Below are positions 11,341 through 23,900 of a stretch of DNA of 64,000 bases, in pieces (the first letter of the stretch is position 1; each line of letters starts with the position of its first letter). This DNA comes from Symsagittifera roscoffensis. Its lineage: Eukaryota > Xenacoelomorpha > Acoela > Convolutidae. The position numbers and the translations under genes were made by a program. The stretch lies in the NCBI RefSeq assembly GCF_963678635.1, contig NC_087067.1, positions 55,951,889-56,015,888 on the forward strand. Direction: 5' to 3'. The notes under the pieces are model-generated. The model worked only from the letters and a program-made list of their open reading frames with translations. It made no database searches and was not told where the DNA came from.

Positions 11341-14091
11341 CAGAGATTTGCAAAGAAATGCCAGCTTTCAGCCAACTCATCTACACCATTTAGCAATGTT
11401 GTTCATCTTTGAAAAAATAAAAAAGGGCGATAAACAATTTTTTAATATGTCTGTTGATCTCCCAAACGAATTTTTCAACGGTATCAAACTTCAACTCAAA
11501 ATTGACCAGTGAGTCATGAGAAGCGCTTTTAGTGGTCAGAAGAAAAAACCGAGGCTCACTAAATTGCATAACACGGGAAAATTCCAAAACAAATTGTTGA
11601 AAATTTTCTGTTGGACGGTCCGAATAGAGTTTTTTGACATATCGAAATTTGATTTCAAGTAATTATTTAGTTTTGTACAGAAAATTACAGACAGTGGAAG
11701 TTTTGGTTCGAAAAAAAATATTTAGCCATTGTTCTAAGAATTGTAATCTTTTTGAAAAACTTTGTTTTTTGATTCATTTGTTAGTTCTGTAGTTTGATAT
11801 ATCTTCAGTTGACGATTAGGCTGCAGGTTTAACCGTACACCAAATAACATTGACCAGAGTTGCACATTATGTTGTTTTCCCCCCCTATTTTTGCAATATC
11901 GATAGTTTGAGCTATAGTATTTCAGAAAATAATCTTTTAATTATGATAAAATTAACGGTAAAGGGTATGTTTTGGAGAAAACAAAAGTTTTTCTAAGCTG
12001 ATGTTCAACTCATTTTTTCAGTAATAAAGATAAATTTCACTAAATTTTTAAATTTGTGCAAAATAAACAACCCAATCTTCTTTTGCGATTTTGATTTTTC
12101 TAGAACGACTGTTTTTAAGACATGATTCTAACAACATGAACACAAATTTTTTTTACAATTTTAAAGAATTAGGAGCAAAAAAAAACGTTTGTTCTCTTTG
12201 TTTTATTTGATTTGGATTACAAAACAAACAGGTAAACATTAATAAATTCAACTTAACTATTTGAAAAAAAGCAGCACAAAAAACAAAACAGACCGAAAAA
12301 CTTTTCAATTGACGCCACGTATAACAGAGATTGATGCGTTCCGATCCTTTTTCTTGTTTTTTTGCGAGCAACTGGCGTTTACATTTGGCTAATATCGGTT
12401 GTCTGCCTACTGCACCAAGAGCTCACTGTTAGACTGATTTCTGCAACGAGAGTAACAAGGTGAAGCTGGTGGCTCCATTTCCAGGTCGACTTGGGCCTCT
12501 CGACTTCCTGGGAAGATCCAAATTGTCTCTACGAAAGAGGAATGCGCTCATAAGGAGATGAGTAAAACTAGATCCTTGATTAGCATAACTTTGGCTATTT
12601 GCGCTGAATCCATGATATAAATTTCGATGATCAAAAAATTATCTTTTCTGATGGCCTTTTAAACCATATTTTTAAAAGATGTGAAGTAATAAGATAACAT
12701 AAATGGACATTATGTGATTTAGAGTGATCCAATTTTCATTATTTGAATTTAATTGTTGTCTAATAACGAAAAAAAATCTCCATGAATAGTCTTGTCAAAA
12801 ATAGTACGTTCTTGAGCGGAATCAGTCAAAACTTACACATACAGTTTTTTAAATTTTTGCGGTAACGGAGAGCAAACATTGAATTGAAACGGGTAAAAAT
12901 ATGAATCAAATGATGAAAGCACGCGCCTGCAGAGGCGTTGTTATTGCGCTAAAAACAAAACAATTCTTATCATGAATTAGAAATGAAATAGCTGATAAAT
13001 GCTTTGTTTTGTATAATCAAGACCACATCTTTTCTAACTTTTGATAGTAATTTTATCGACTCTTCTTCAAACTCAACAGTTTCGGACAAGTAATAAAACA
13101 CAGCATAGTTTTGGGCTTTCATATGTTGTATTCAGCGGCTAATCTAAAATGAACACATAAATTTCCTTATGTTGGATTGCGAGTTATGATTGGGTATAGA
13201 TGTCAGTCCACAACCAGAAAGTTTTTCAAAAAGATACCCTTTACATTTTAACCTGATTTAGTCTTACCAGAGTTCGTTTATCTCCTGGGAAATTTATCCA
13301 ATTTGGTTATCCTATCCAATTAAGCCACAAATCAAACTCAATGTAGCTTTAGTTCCAGAATAGTCGAGATTTTCTGAAACATTTTACTAGGTGTTGTATC
13401 TGTACTATGTTCAACCAGATACTACAAAATAATATAATTATGTGTAAATTGTGTGCATTGCATGTTCGATATTTACATGCCTCACGGTTTGCTTGTATTG
13501 AAAATGATATATCAGAAAAGATGTACAAGCATGTTGTTCCAAAACGTTTTCGAATCAATTTAGGATAAATAATTGTAATCGGAAATAAAATTCGATGTCA
13601 AAATCAATCCAAATTCTTCTTTTTACTTCTCTACATTATTCTAGATTGTTTCACCAGATGCTAAGTGGGTACAGATTATCAATAAGATTTGGATACGTAA
13701 AATTAGTGCGTGTAGATAGGCATTTTAATCAATTTTTATTTGTAAATGTAAGCACGATTAATGTCTACTTTGTATGTTTTTGGTTATATTCATTTGTTTT
13801 TAATGATTCATATGATTCAATCAATGTTCGTGAAGTTTTGCCACATAAACTTTCAAAAAATTGTACTCAATTATCTATCTATCAAATTGATATTTTTTTA
13901 AATTCGCGGCTTAACTATCATCCCAACAATAAAAAACACTGTTTTACCGAATGAGGCTAGGTCAAGATTGGAACAGAAAAAATTAAGGATTATCGAGCGA
14001 ATTTAAAAAATATCACTTTGATAGATAGATAATTGAGTACAATTTTTTGAAAGTTTATGTGGCAAAACTTCACGAACATTGATTGCATTTA

Positions 14092-14540
14092 AGTTAACAA
14101 CTGCAGCTTATGTGTGCATTTTGGGCGAAACGTGCAATCATCTGATTTATCAAAGATAAAAAAACTGAAAAAAAATTAAAACCTGCTAATGAAGGGCATA
14201 TATATAAAATCTAGCCTTGTTTAACAGATTAAACTTTAATAAAATTGATATTGACAACAACAGTAAGACCAACGTGTTGCCCAGATTATCAACATAGAGT
14301 AGGATTATGTTGCAGGTTAAGAAATTAATGATAAGTTTTGTAAAACTATATCACACACTATATGTCTATGTAGCCATAGAAATACGTTTTAATGTTGTAT
14401 CTGGTAATTTTTAGTATGTGGTGAACTATTCAGAAATCAAGAGCAGCAAAAAAAATCTGAGATGAATTGTTTTTCTATTTAAAGTGGCCCTTCTGATAGC
14501 ATACTTTTGATCGCATAAGTGACTTTATACATCTGAATCA
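14092..14540. other. Extra ~440 bp in copy 2 near the palindrome centre
   Basis: Copy 1 is continuous across 13,800-13,830 (TAATGATTCATATGATTCAATC). In copy 2 the matching sequence is split: ...GAACATTGATTG, then about 440 bp of unrelated DNA, then GAATCATTAAAAAC. No clear terminal repeats or target duplication are seen, so it could be an insertion or a loss in copy 1. Confidence 0.45.
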
Positions 14541-14676
14541 TTAAAAACAAATGTATATAACCAAAAACATACAAAGTAGACATTAATCGTGCTTACATTT
14601 ACAAATAAAAATTGATTAAATGCCTATCTACACGCACTAATTTTACGTATCGAAATCTGATTGATAATCTGTACCC

Positions 14677-14876
14677 NNNNNNNNNNNNNNNNNNNNNNNN
14701 NNNNNNNNNNNNNNNNNNNNNNNNNNNNNNNNNNNNNNNNNNNNNNNNNNNNNNNNNNNNNNNNNNNNNNNNNNNNNNNNNNNNNNNNNNNNNNNNNNNN
14801 NNNNNNNNNNNNNNNNNNNNNNNNNNNNNNNNNNNNNNNNNNNNNNNNNNNNNNNNNNNNNNNNNNNNNNNNNNNN
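14677..14876. other. Assembly gap (200 N)
   Basis: Exactly 200 undetermined bases, probably a placeholder. It lies near the palindrome centre, so the true distance and even the arrangement of the two arms here are not established. Confidence 0.98.
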
Positions 14877-17800
14877 GGCTTAACTCTTAGCTATTGTTAC
14901 ACTTCTGAACATATATACATAAAAATTAACAATTACACATACCAATAAACACGCGTAAAAAATCAAACACGGACTTATTAACATAAATTCTAGTTTATTC
15001 GAACCCTTCGCTTATCAGCCAGTGATAGATCATACACAGCGTAGCCAAATTGGATAAATTTCCCAGGAGATAAACGAACTCTGGTAAGACTAAATCAGGT
15101 TAAAATGTAAAGGGTATCTTTTTGAAAAACTTTCTGGTTGTGGACTGACATCTATACCCAATCATAACTCGCAATCCAACATAAGGAAATTTATGTGTTC
15201 ATTTTAGATTAGCCGCTGAATACAACATATGAAAGTGAGCCCAAAACTATGTTGTGTTTTATTACTTGTCCGAAACTGTTGAGTTTGAAGAAGAGTTGAT
15301 AAAATTACTATCAAAAGTTAGAAAAGATGTGGTCTTGATTATACAAAACAAAGCATTTATCAGCTATTTCATTTCCAATTCATGATAAGAATTGTTTTGT
15401 TTTTAGCGCAATAACAACGCCTCTGCAGGCGCGTGCTTTCATCATTTGATTCATAATTTTACCCGTTTCAATTCAATGTTTGCTCTCCGTTACCGCAAAA
15501 CTTTAAAAAACTGTATGTGTAAGTTTTGACTGATTCCGCTCGAGAACGTACTATTTTTGACAAGACTACTCATGGAGATTTTTTTTGCTTATTAGACAAC
15601 AATTAAATTCAAATAATGATAATTGGATCACTCTAAATCACATAATTTCCATTTAGGTTATCTTATTACATTTACATCTTTTAAAAATATGGTTTAAAAG
15701 GCCATCAGAAAAGATAATTTTTTGATCATCGAAATTTATATCATGGATTCAGCGCAAATAGCCAAAGTTATGCTAATCAAGGATTTAGTTTTACTCATCT
15801 CCATATGAGCGCATTCCTCTTTCGTAGAGACAATTTGGATCTTCCCAGGATGTCGAGAGGCCCAAGTCGACCTGGAAATGGAGCCACCAGCTTCACCTTG
15901 TTACTCTCGTTGCAGAAATCAGTCTAACAGTGAGCTCTTGGTGCAGTAGGCAGACAACCGATATTAGCCAAATGTAAACGCCAGTTGCTCGCAAAAAAAA
16001 ACAAGAAAAAGGATCGGAACGCATCAATCTCTGTTATACGTGGCGTCAATTGAAAAGTTTTAAAGTTTTGTGCTGCTTTTTTTTCAAATAGTTAAGTTGA
16101 ATTTATTAATGTTTACCTGTTTGTTTTGTAATCGAAATCAAATAAAACAAAGAGAACAAACGTTTTTTTTGCTCCTAATTCTTTAAAATTCTAAAAAATT
16201 TGTGTTTCATTTAGAATCATGTCTGAAAAACAGTCGTTCTAGAAAATTCAAAATCGCAAAAGAAGATTGGGTTGGCTATTTTGCACAAATTTAAAAAATT
16301 ACTGAAAGTTTTCTTTATTACTGAAAAAATGAGTTGAATATCAGCTTAGAAAAATTTTTGTTTTCTCTAAAACATACCCTTTACCGTTAATTTTATCATA
16401 ATTAAAAGATTATTTTCTGAAATACTATAGTTCAAACTATCGATATTGCATAAATAGGGGGGAAAAACAACATAATGTGCAACTCTGGTCAATGTAATTT
16501 GGTGTACGATTAAACCTTCAGCCTAATCGTCAACTGAAGATATATCAAACTACAGAACTAACAAATGAATCAAAAAACAAAGTTTTTAAAAAAGATTACA
16601 ATTCTTAGAACAATGGCTAAATGTTTTTTTTTTAACCAAAACTTCCACTGTCTGAAATTTTCTGTACAAAACTAAATAATTACTTGAAATCAAATTTCGA
16701 TATGTCAAAAAACTCTATTCGGACCGTCCAACAAAAAATTTTCAACAATTTGTTTTGGAATTTTCCCGTGTTATGCAAGTTAGTGAGCCACGGTTTTTTT
16801 TTCTGACCACTAAAAGCGCTTCTCATGACTCACTGGTCAATTTTGAGTTGAAAATTGATACCGTTGAAAAATTCGTTTGGCAGATCAACAGACATATTAA
16901 AAAATTGTTTATCGCCCTTTTTTATTTTTTCAAAGATGAACAACATTGCCTTATGGTGTAGATGAGTTGGCTGAAAGCTGGCATTTCTTTGCAAATCTCT
17001 GCTTGCGACGTTTGCATTGTAAAAATGAAAGTGTGTATGTAGGTTTGACTGTATTTGAATATATTCATACGTAAAACGTAATGAATATATTTTTGTGTGA
17101 ATATTTTTAGTAATCTATAAACAAATGCAAGAAAAAATACATTTTGTGTATGCGTGTATGTATGCAAGTTGATGTGTTTGTAAGTATGAGTACAATTTTT
17201 TTTCCTTATGCGCGTGTAAACCAAAACAATTGTAACTAGAAGAATAACTATAACCCAACTTGAATTTAACTAATGTTTCCAGTTTTTCATGAAAGTTAGA
17301 CAAGATACTATAAGCATACTATATATGTACGCACACATGCTTTGCGTATGTGTGTATTTATGTAAATGGTATGTATCTATGTAAAAGTGTACAAATTTTG
17401 CATGTATAAATGTAATTAATCATGTATGTACATACTGTTTGTGTGTACTCATTTGAGTCTTTAGAAGTTATGTAAATTTGTATGTTTTTATGTAAGTAGG
17501 AACTTTTGACTGCATGTCCGCTTGATTGAGTGAATGAATACAAGCATATTTTTTCAACTAATGTATGATTTTAGGCAAGTACTTCTGCATAATCGTATAT
17601 CAGTATGAAAGGCACGTTTATATGATTGTATGTAAAGACGCATGAATGCCAGTCTGTAATTCGTGATTCTTTTTGTCTGAATGTGTGAAGTGAATGCAAG
17701 TTGGTTTGCGTGTTTACATGTGCTTGTATTTCAAAGGTCAGCAGAACTAATAAGTAAAGTCTTTGCATGTATGTAAGCAAAACTTGCGTGTGTGTCTATT

Positions 17801-20800
17801 TATGTAAACTGTATGTTTTTATGTAAGTAAGAATTCTCGAATGCATGTCCGCTTGATTGAGTGAATGAATACCAGCAATTATTTTGTATCAATGTATGTT
17901 TTTCAGTTTAGAAGCATTTAAAAGTTGGCTGGTTTGCAAATTGTACAAACTTATGATTGAAGTTTTATGTCTGTTTAAAAGGAAAGTGTGTACACATGAG
18001 TCGTAGCATGTTTGTATAGTACGAACCATGTCTGTTTGTAGGTAAGTACTTATACATAATCGTATATGAGTATGAAAGGCACGTTTATATGATTTTATGT
18101 AAAGACATATGAATGCCATTCTGTAATGCGTGATTCTTTTTGTCTGAATGTGTGTATAAATTTGTCTTGAAAGTATGAAGTGAATGCAAGTTGGTTTATG
18201 TGTTTTCATGTGCTTGTATTGTAAAGGTCAGCAGAACTAATAAGTGAATTCTTTGCATATATGTAAGCAAAACTTGCGTGTGTGTCTATTTATGTAAGCT
18301 GTATGTATATATGTAAAAGTGTACAACTTTTTGCATGTATAAATGTATTTAATTATGTATGCACATACTATTTGTGTGTTTTCATTTGAGTATTTAGAAG
18401 TTATGTATATTTGTATGTTTTTATGTAAATAAGAATTCTTGAATGCATGTCCGCTTGATTGAGTGAATGAAGACCAGCAATTATTTTGTATCAATGTAAA
18501 TTTTTCAGTTTAAAATTATTTAAAATTTGTTTGTTTGCAAATTGTAAAAACTTATGATTGAAGTTTTATGTCTGTTTAAAAGGAAAGTGTGTACACATGA
18601 GTCGTAGCTTGTTTGTATAGTACGAACCATGTCTGTTTGTAGATAAGTACTTATACTTATTCGTATATGAGTATGAAAGGCACGTTTTTATGATTTTATG
18701 TAAAGACATAAGAATGCCAGTCTGTAATGCGTGATTCTTTTTGTCTGAATGTGTGTATATATTTTTCTTGAAAGTGTGAAGTGAAAAAAAGCTGGTTATT
18801 GTGTTTAAATGTGGTTCTCTTGTAAAGGTCAACAGAAATATTAATTTAAAATCTTTGCTTGTGTAAAAGCAATATTTTCGTATAATTGGTTGCAGGTTTA
18901 AAAGCATGTAAGCAAGTATGTAAAATTTATGCATGTATGTTTGTTTACTTGCATTCTTCTTATGTATAAGACTATGTACGTTTGTGTTCATACCTTTATG
19001 TAAGACTTCATTTTTGAACGTTTGTATGTATAGAAGTTTTTTTGCATATTTGTATGTAAATTTGTACGTATGGTTGTATGAATGTCTCTAAGTAACTTTA
19101 TATATGTATGTATATATGTAGGTTTGTATGTATGTATCTATGTATGCATGTATGTATGTGTTTATGTAAGTTTGTACTTATGTATACATGTATGTATGTT
19201 TGTATTCAGTAAGTGTGTACCTAATTGTTTTTGTATGTAAGTATGCATGAGTAACCTTATTTAAGTATTTAAATGTGTATGAATAAACGTATGTTTGTAA
19301 TAAATTACGCATGACTGTTTTTTGTGAGTATGCATTTAAGTTTGCAACTTATGAAAATGTGTTTAAATTTTTTATGTTTACAAGTATGCAGCTTTAAATG
19401 TTTGGTGGGGTATATATGTTTGAGTTTAGTTGTAATCGTTTTTTTTATTTCATTTAAAAGTATATATGTAACTCATTCCAATCTTTCTTATCCTTCTTCT
19501 TAAGTTTCTCGAATATTCTAGAATAATCAAGCAGACACTATAATGACAGTTTTGTTTTCATTTCTTGATTTGCAAAACAATTTGATAATTTTTTTAAAAA
19601 AATTTCCTCGAAATATTTGATCTTCCAGGTATCCTCATTATGAACATTTCACTTTGAAAAAGTGGCATATGTTGCATTGATAATTTCAATTTATCTGCAG
19701 TCAATGATTATGAAAAATGTTTCAAAATTGTAACAAGAAAGATCAGTTTTCAAGTTTTCACAAAATTTTGTCGATGGAAGCATCAAACAGCAAGTCCAAT
19801 TGGAGACAGCATGGAGTCCAAAGTGTTTGATGAACTGTTGCTCATAGAGGTAAAAATTACGATAAGAAAATTATTAGAAAAAAATTTATGGTTTATTGAG
19901 GAAAATCATTGATCGTGCAGAGATGCGGCTGGTAGAGCTGAAGACGGTGAGCGAGCAAAGTCTCAGTGACAGGTACTGTATATTTGAAGGATGATTGATC
20001 AATCTCTAAAAACCACAAATTTTCAATGGTTTTCATTTGAAAAATCATAATTTTGAATCAAAGTTATAAACTCACAGAAGTGAAGCAATTGTGAAATCAG
20101 ATAAACAGTCAGTACCACTTTTTTTAAATTCAAGATTTAATTAGTCGATAGAGTTTTTTATGAAATAGCTCAAAATGCTGACGCCTTTTTTCTTTGAATT
20201 GAATAGCAAGCCTTTCTGCATTGCGGCTCAAAATTTTAATTCCTCAAAGTAAACCTGTCTAACAAATTTTTATTCTCAAATTAAACATGTATTTGTTAGT
20301 CGTTCTAGCTTAAGATAACACAACATAATTGACGTTTATCGAAATGCATTGAAACTACAAAATGGCACGTACAAGTTTTCGGAAACTGCTGTAGCCAAAT
20401 TGGTGTCGAAGCGTTGTTTAGTGTGAAACAGCTATCATCTTGACGGAATCCGAAGAATCAGGTAGAGTGTTGATGATAAGGCTTGATTTTATCTTAAAAT
20501 TTCAAAAAACTAACCGTTTTTCGAAGACATCTTTTATTAATAGAGAAGACAAATATCGATGCAAAAATGAGACAAAATATCATGATGCGAACTGTTTTGA
20601 TACTGCTAGTGATGAGAACGTGAATGTGAAAGCTTGGATCACCAGAAACATATATTGAAAGAAAGGTTGAACTCTTGATAACACAATTAGTTGCAGATGA
20701 ATAATCGAATATTTTGGTCAAAAATCCACCGTATTTTGAGAGACAATAGCGTAATCATGGAAACATTCAAAAGATCAGATTTATATTAAAAACTCAAAAT

Positions 20801-20913
20801 TTAATTTGTTGAGCAGAGGGTTAATCAATGATATTAACTGATAGCACTTCAAACTTTTGAATAGAAAGCTCTTGCTAAAGCCAAATTGAGTTAATTAGAA
20901 GATACTGAGAACA

Positions 20914-23900
20914 GAATTGTTTTGTTTTTAGCGCAATAACAACGCCTCTGCAGGCGCGTGCTTTCATCATTTGATTCATAATTTTACCCGTTTCAATTCA
21001 ATGTTTGCTCTCCGTTACCGCAAAAATTTAAAAAACTGTATGTGTAAGTTTTGACTGATTCCGCTCAAGAACGTACTATTTTTGACAAGACTACTCATGG
21101 AGATTTTTTTTGCTTATTAGACAACAATTAAATTCAAATAATGATAATTGGATCACTCTAAATCACATAATTTCCATTTAGGTTATCTTATTACATTTAC
21201 ATCTTTTAAAAATATGGTTTAAAAGGCCATCAGAAAAGATAATTTTTTGATCATCGAAATTTATATCATGGATTCAGCGCAAATAGCCAAAGTTATGCTA
21301 ATCAAGGATTTAGTTTTACTCATCTCCATATGAGCGCATTCCTCTTTCGTAGAGACAATTTGGATCTTCCCAGGATGTCGAGAGGCCCAAGTCGACCTGG
21401 AAATGGAGCCACCAGTTTCACCTTGTTACTCTCGTTGCAGAAATCAGTCTAACAGTGAGCTCTTGGTGCAGTAGGCAGACAACCGATATTAGCCAAATGT
21501 AAACGCCAGTTGCTCGCAAAAAAAAACAAGAAAAAGGATCGGAACGCATCAATCTCTGTTATACGTGGCGTCAATTGAAAAGTTTTCAAGTTTTGTGCTG
21601 CTTTTTGAAAAAGTTTGTGCTGCTTTTTTTTCAAATAGTTAAGTTGAATTTATTAATGTTTACCTGTTTGTTTTGTAATCGAAATCAAATAAAACAAAGA
21701 GAACAAACGTTTTTTTTTGCTCCTAATTCTTTAAATTTCGATATGTCAAAAAACTCTATTCGGACCGTCCAACAAAAAATTTTCAACAATTTGTTTTGGA
21801 ATTTTCCCGTGTTATGCAAGTTAGTGAGCCACGGTTTTTTTTTCTGACCACTAAAAGCGCTTCTCATGACTCACTGGTCAATTTTGAGTTGAAAATTGAT
21901 ACCGTTGAAAAATTCGTTTGGCAGATCAACAGACATATTAAAAAATTGTTTATCGCCCTTTTTTATTTTTTCAAAGATGAACAACATTGCCTTATGGTGT
22001 AGATGAGTTGGCTGAAAGCTGGCATTTCTTTGCAAATCTCTGCTTGCGACGTTTGCATTGTAAAAATGAAAGTGTGTATGTAGGTTTGACTGTATTTGAA
22101 TATATTCATACGTAAAACGTAATGAATATATTTTTGTGTGAATATTTTTAGTAATCTATAAACAAATGCAAGAAAAAATACATTTTGTGTATGCGTGTAT
22201 GTATGCAAGTTGATGTGTTTGTAAGTATGAGTACAATTTTTTTTCCTTATGCGCGTGTAAACCAAAACAATTGTAACTAGAAGAATAACTATAACCCAAC
22301 TTGAATTTAACTAATGTTTCCAGTTTTTCATGAAAGTTAGACAAGATACTATAAGCATACTATATATGTACGCACACATGCTTTGCGTATGTGTGTATTT
22401 ATGTAAATGGTATGTATCTATGTAAAAGTGTACAAATTTTGCATGTATAAATGTAATTAATCATGTATGTACATACTGTTTGTGTGTACTCATTTGAGTC
22501 TTTAGAAGTTATGTAAATTTGTATGTTTTTATGTAAGTAGGAACTTTTGACTGCATGTCCGCTTGATTGAGTGAATGAATACAAGCATATTTTTTCAACT
22601 AATGTATGATTTTAGGCAAGTACTTCTGCATAATCGTATATCAGTATGAAAGGCACGTTTATATGATTGTATGTAAAGACGCATGAATGCCAGTCTGTAA
22701 TTCGTGATTCTTTTTGTCTGAATGTGTGAAGTGAATGCAAGTTGGTTTGCGTGTTTACATGTGCTTGTATTTCAAAGGTCAGCAGAACTAATAAGTAAAG
22801 TCTTTGCATGTATGTAAGCAAAACTTGCGTGTGTGTCTATTTAAGTAAACTGTATGTTTTTATGTAAGTAAGAATTCTCGAATGCATGTCCGCTTGATTC
22901 AGTGAATGAATACCAGCAATTATTTTGTATCAATGTATGTTTTTCAGTTTAGAAGCATTTAAAAGTTGGCTGGTTTGCAAATTGTACAAACTTATGATTG
23001 AAGTTTTATGTCTGTTTAAAAGGAAAGTGTGTACACATGAGTCGTAGCATGTTTGTATAGTACGAACCATGTCTGTTTGTAGATAAGTACTTATACATAT
23101 TCGTATATGAGTATGAAAGGCACGTTTATATGATTTTATGTAAAGACATATGAATGCCATTCTGTAATGCGTGATTCTTTTTGTCTGAATGTGTGTATAA
23201 ATTTGTCTTGAAAGTATGAAGTGAATGCAAGTTGGTTTATGTGTTTTCATGTGCTTGTATTGTAAAGGTCAGCAGAACTAATAAGTGAATTCTTTGCATA
23301 TATGTAAGCAAAACTTGCGTGTGTGTCTATTTATGTAAGCTGTATGTATCTATGTAAAAGTGTACAACTTTTTGCATGTATAAATGTATTTAATTATGTA
23401 TGCACATACTATTTGTGTGTTTTCATTTGAGTATTTAGAAGTTATGTATATTTTTATGTTTTTATGTAAATAAGAATTCTTGAATGCATGTCCGCTTGAT
23501 TGAGTGAATGAAGACCAGCAATTATTTTGTATCAATGTAAATTTTTCAGTTTAAAATTATTTAAAATTTGCTTGTTTGCAAATTGTAAAAACTTATGATT
23601 GAAGTTTTATGTCTGTTTAAAAGGAAAGTGTGTACACATGAGTCGTAGCTTGTTTGTATAGTACGAACCATGTCTGTTTGTAGATAAGTACTTATACTTA
23701 TTCGTATATGAGTATGAAAGGCACGTTTATATGATTTTATGTAAAGACATAAGAATGCCAGTCTGTAATGCGTGATTCTTTTTGTCTGAATGTGTGTATA
23801 TATTTTTCTTGAAAGTGTGAAGTGAAAAAAAGCTGGTTATTGTGTTTAAATGTGGTTCTCTTGTAAAGGTCAACAGAAATATTAATTTAAAATCTTTGCT

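Larger units (their letters stand above)
6131..13890 (+). repeat. Left arm (copy 1) of the 21-kb palindrome
   Basis: 6131 to about 13,310 matches the right arms in inverted orientation. Pairing then stops and resumes for 13,665-13,798 (with 14,548-14,676) and 13,826-13,890 (with 14,019-14,085). Copy 1 differs from copies 2 and 3 at many shared positions, so it is the older branch. Confidence 0.8.
14019..20913 (-). repeat. Inner right arm (copy 2) of the palindrome
   Basis: An inverted match to copy 1, interrupted by a central insertion and by the assembly gap; long continuous pairing starts near 15,045. It stops at 20,913, at the position equivalent to about 7,317 of copy 1, and so lacks the outer terminus. 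From about 15,390 it is nearly identical to copy 3. Confidence 0.8.
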
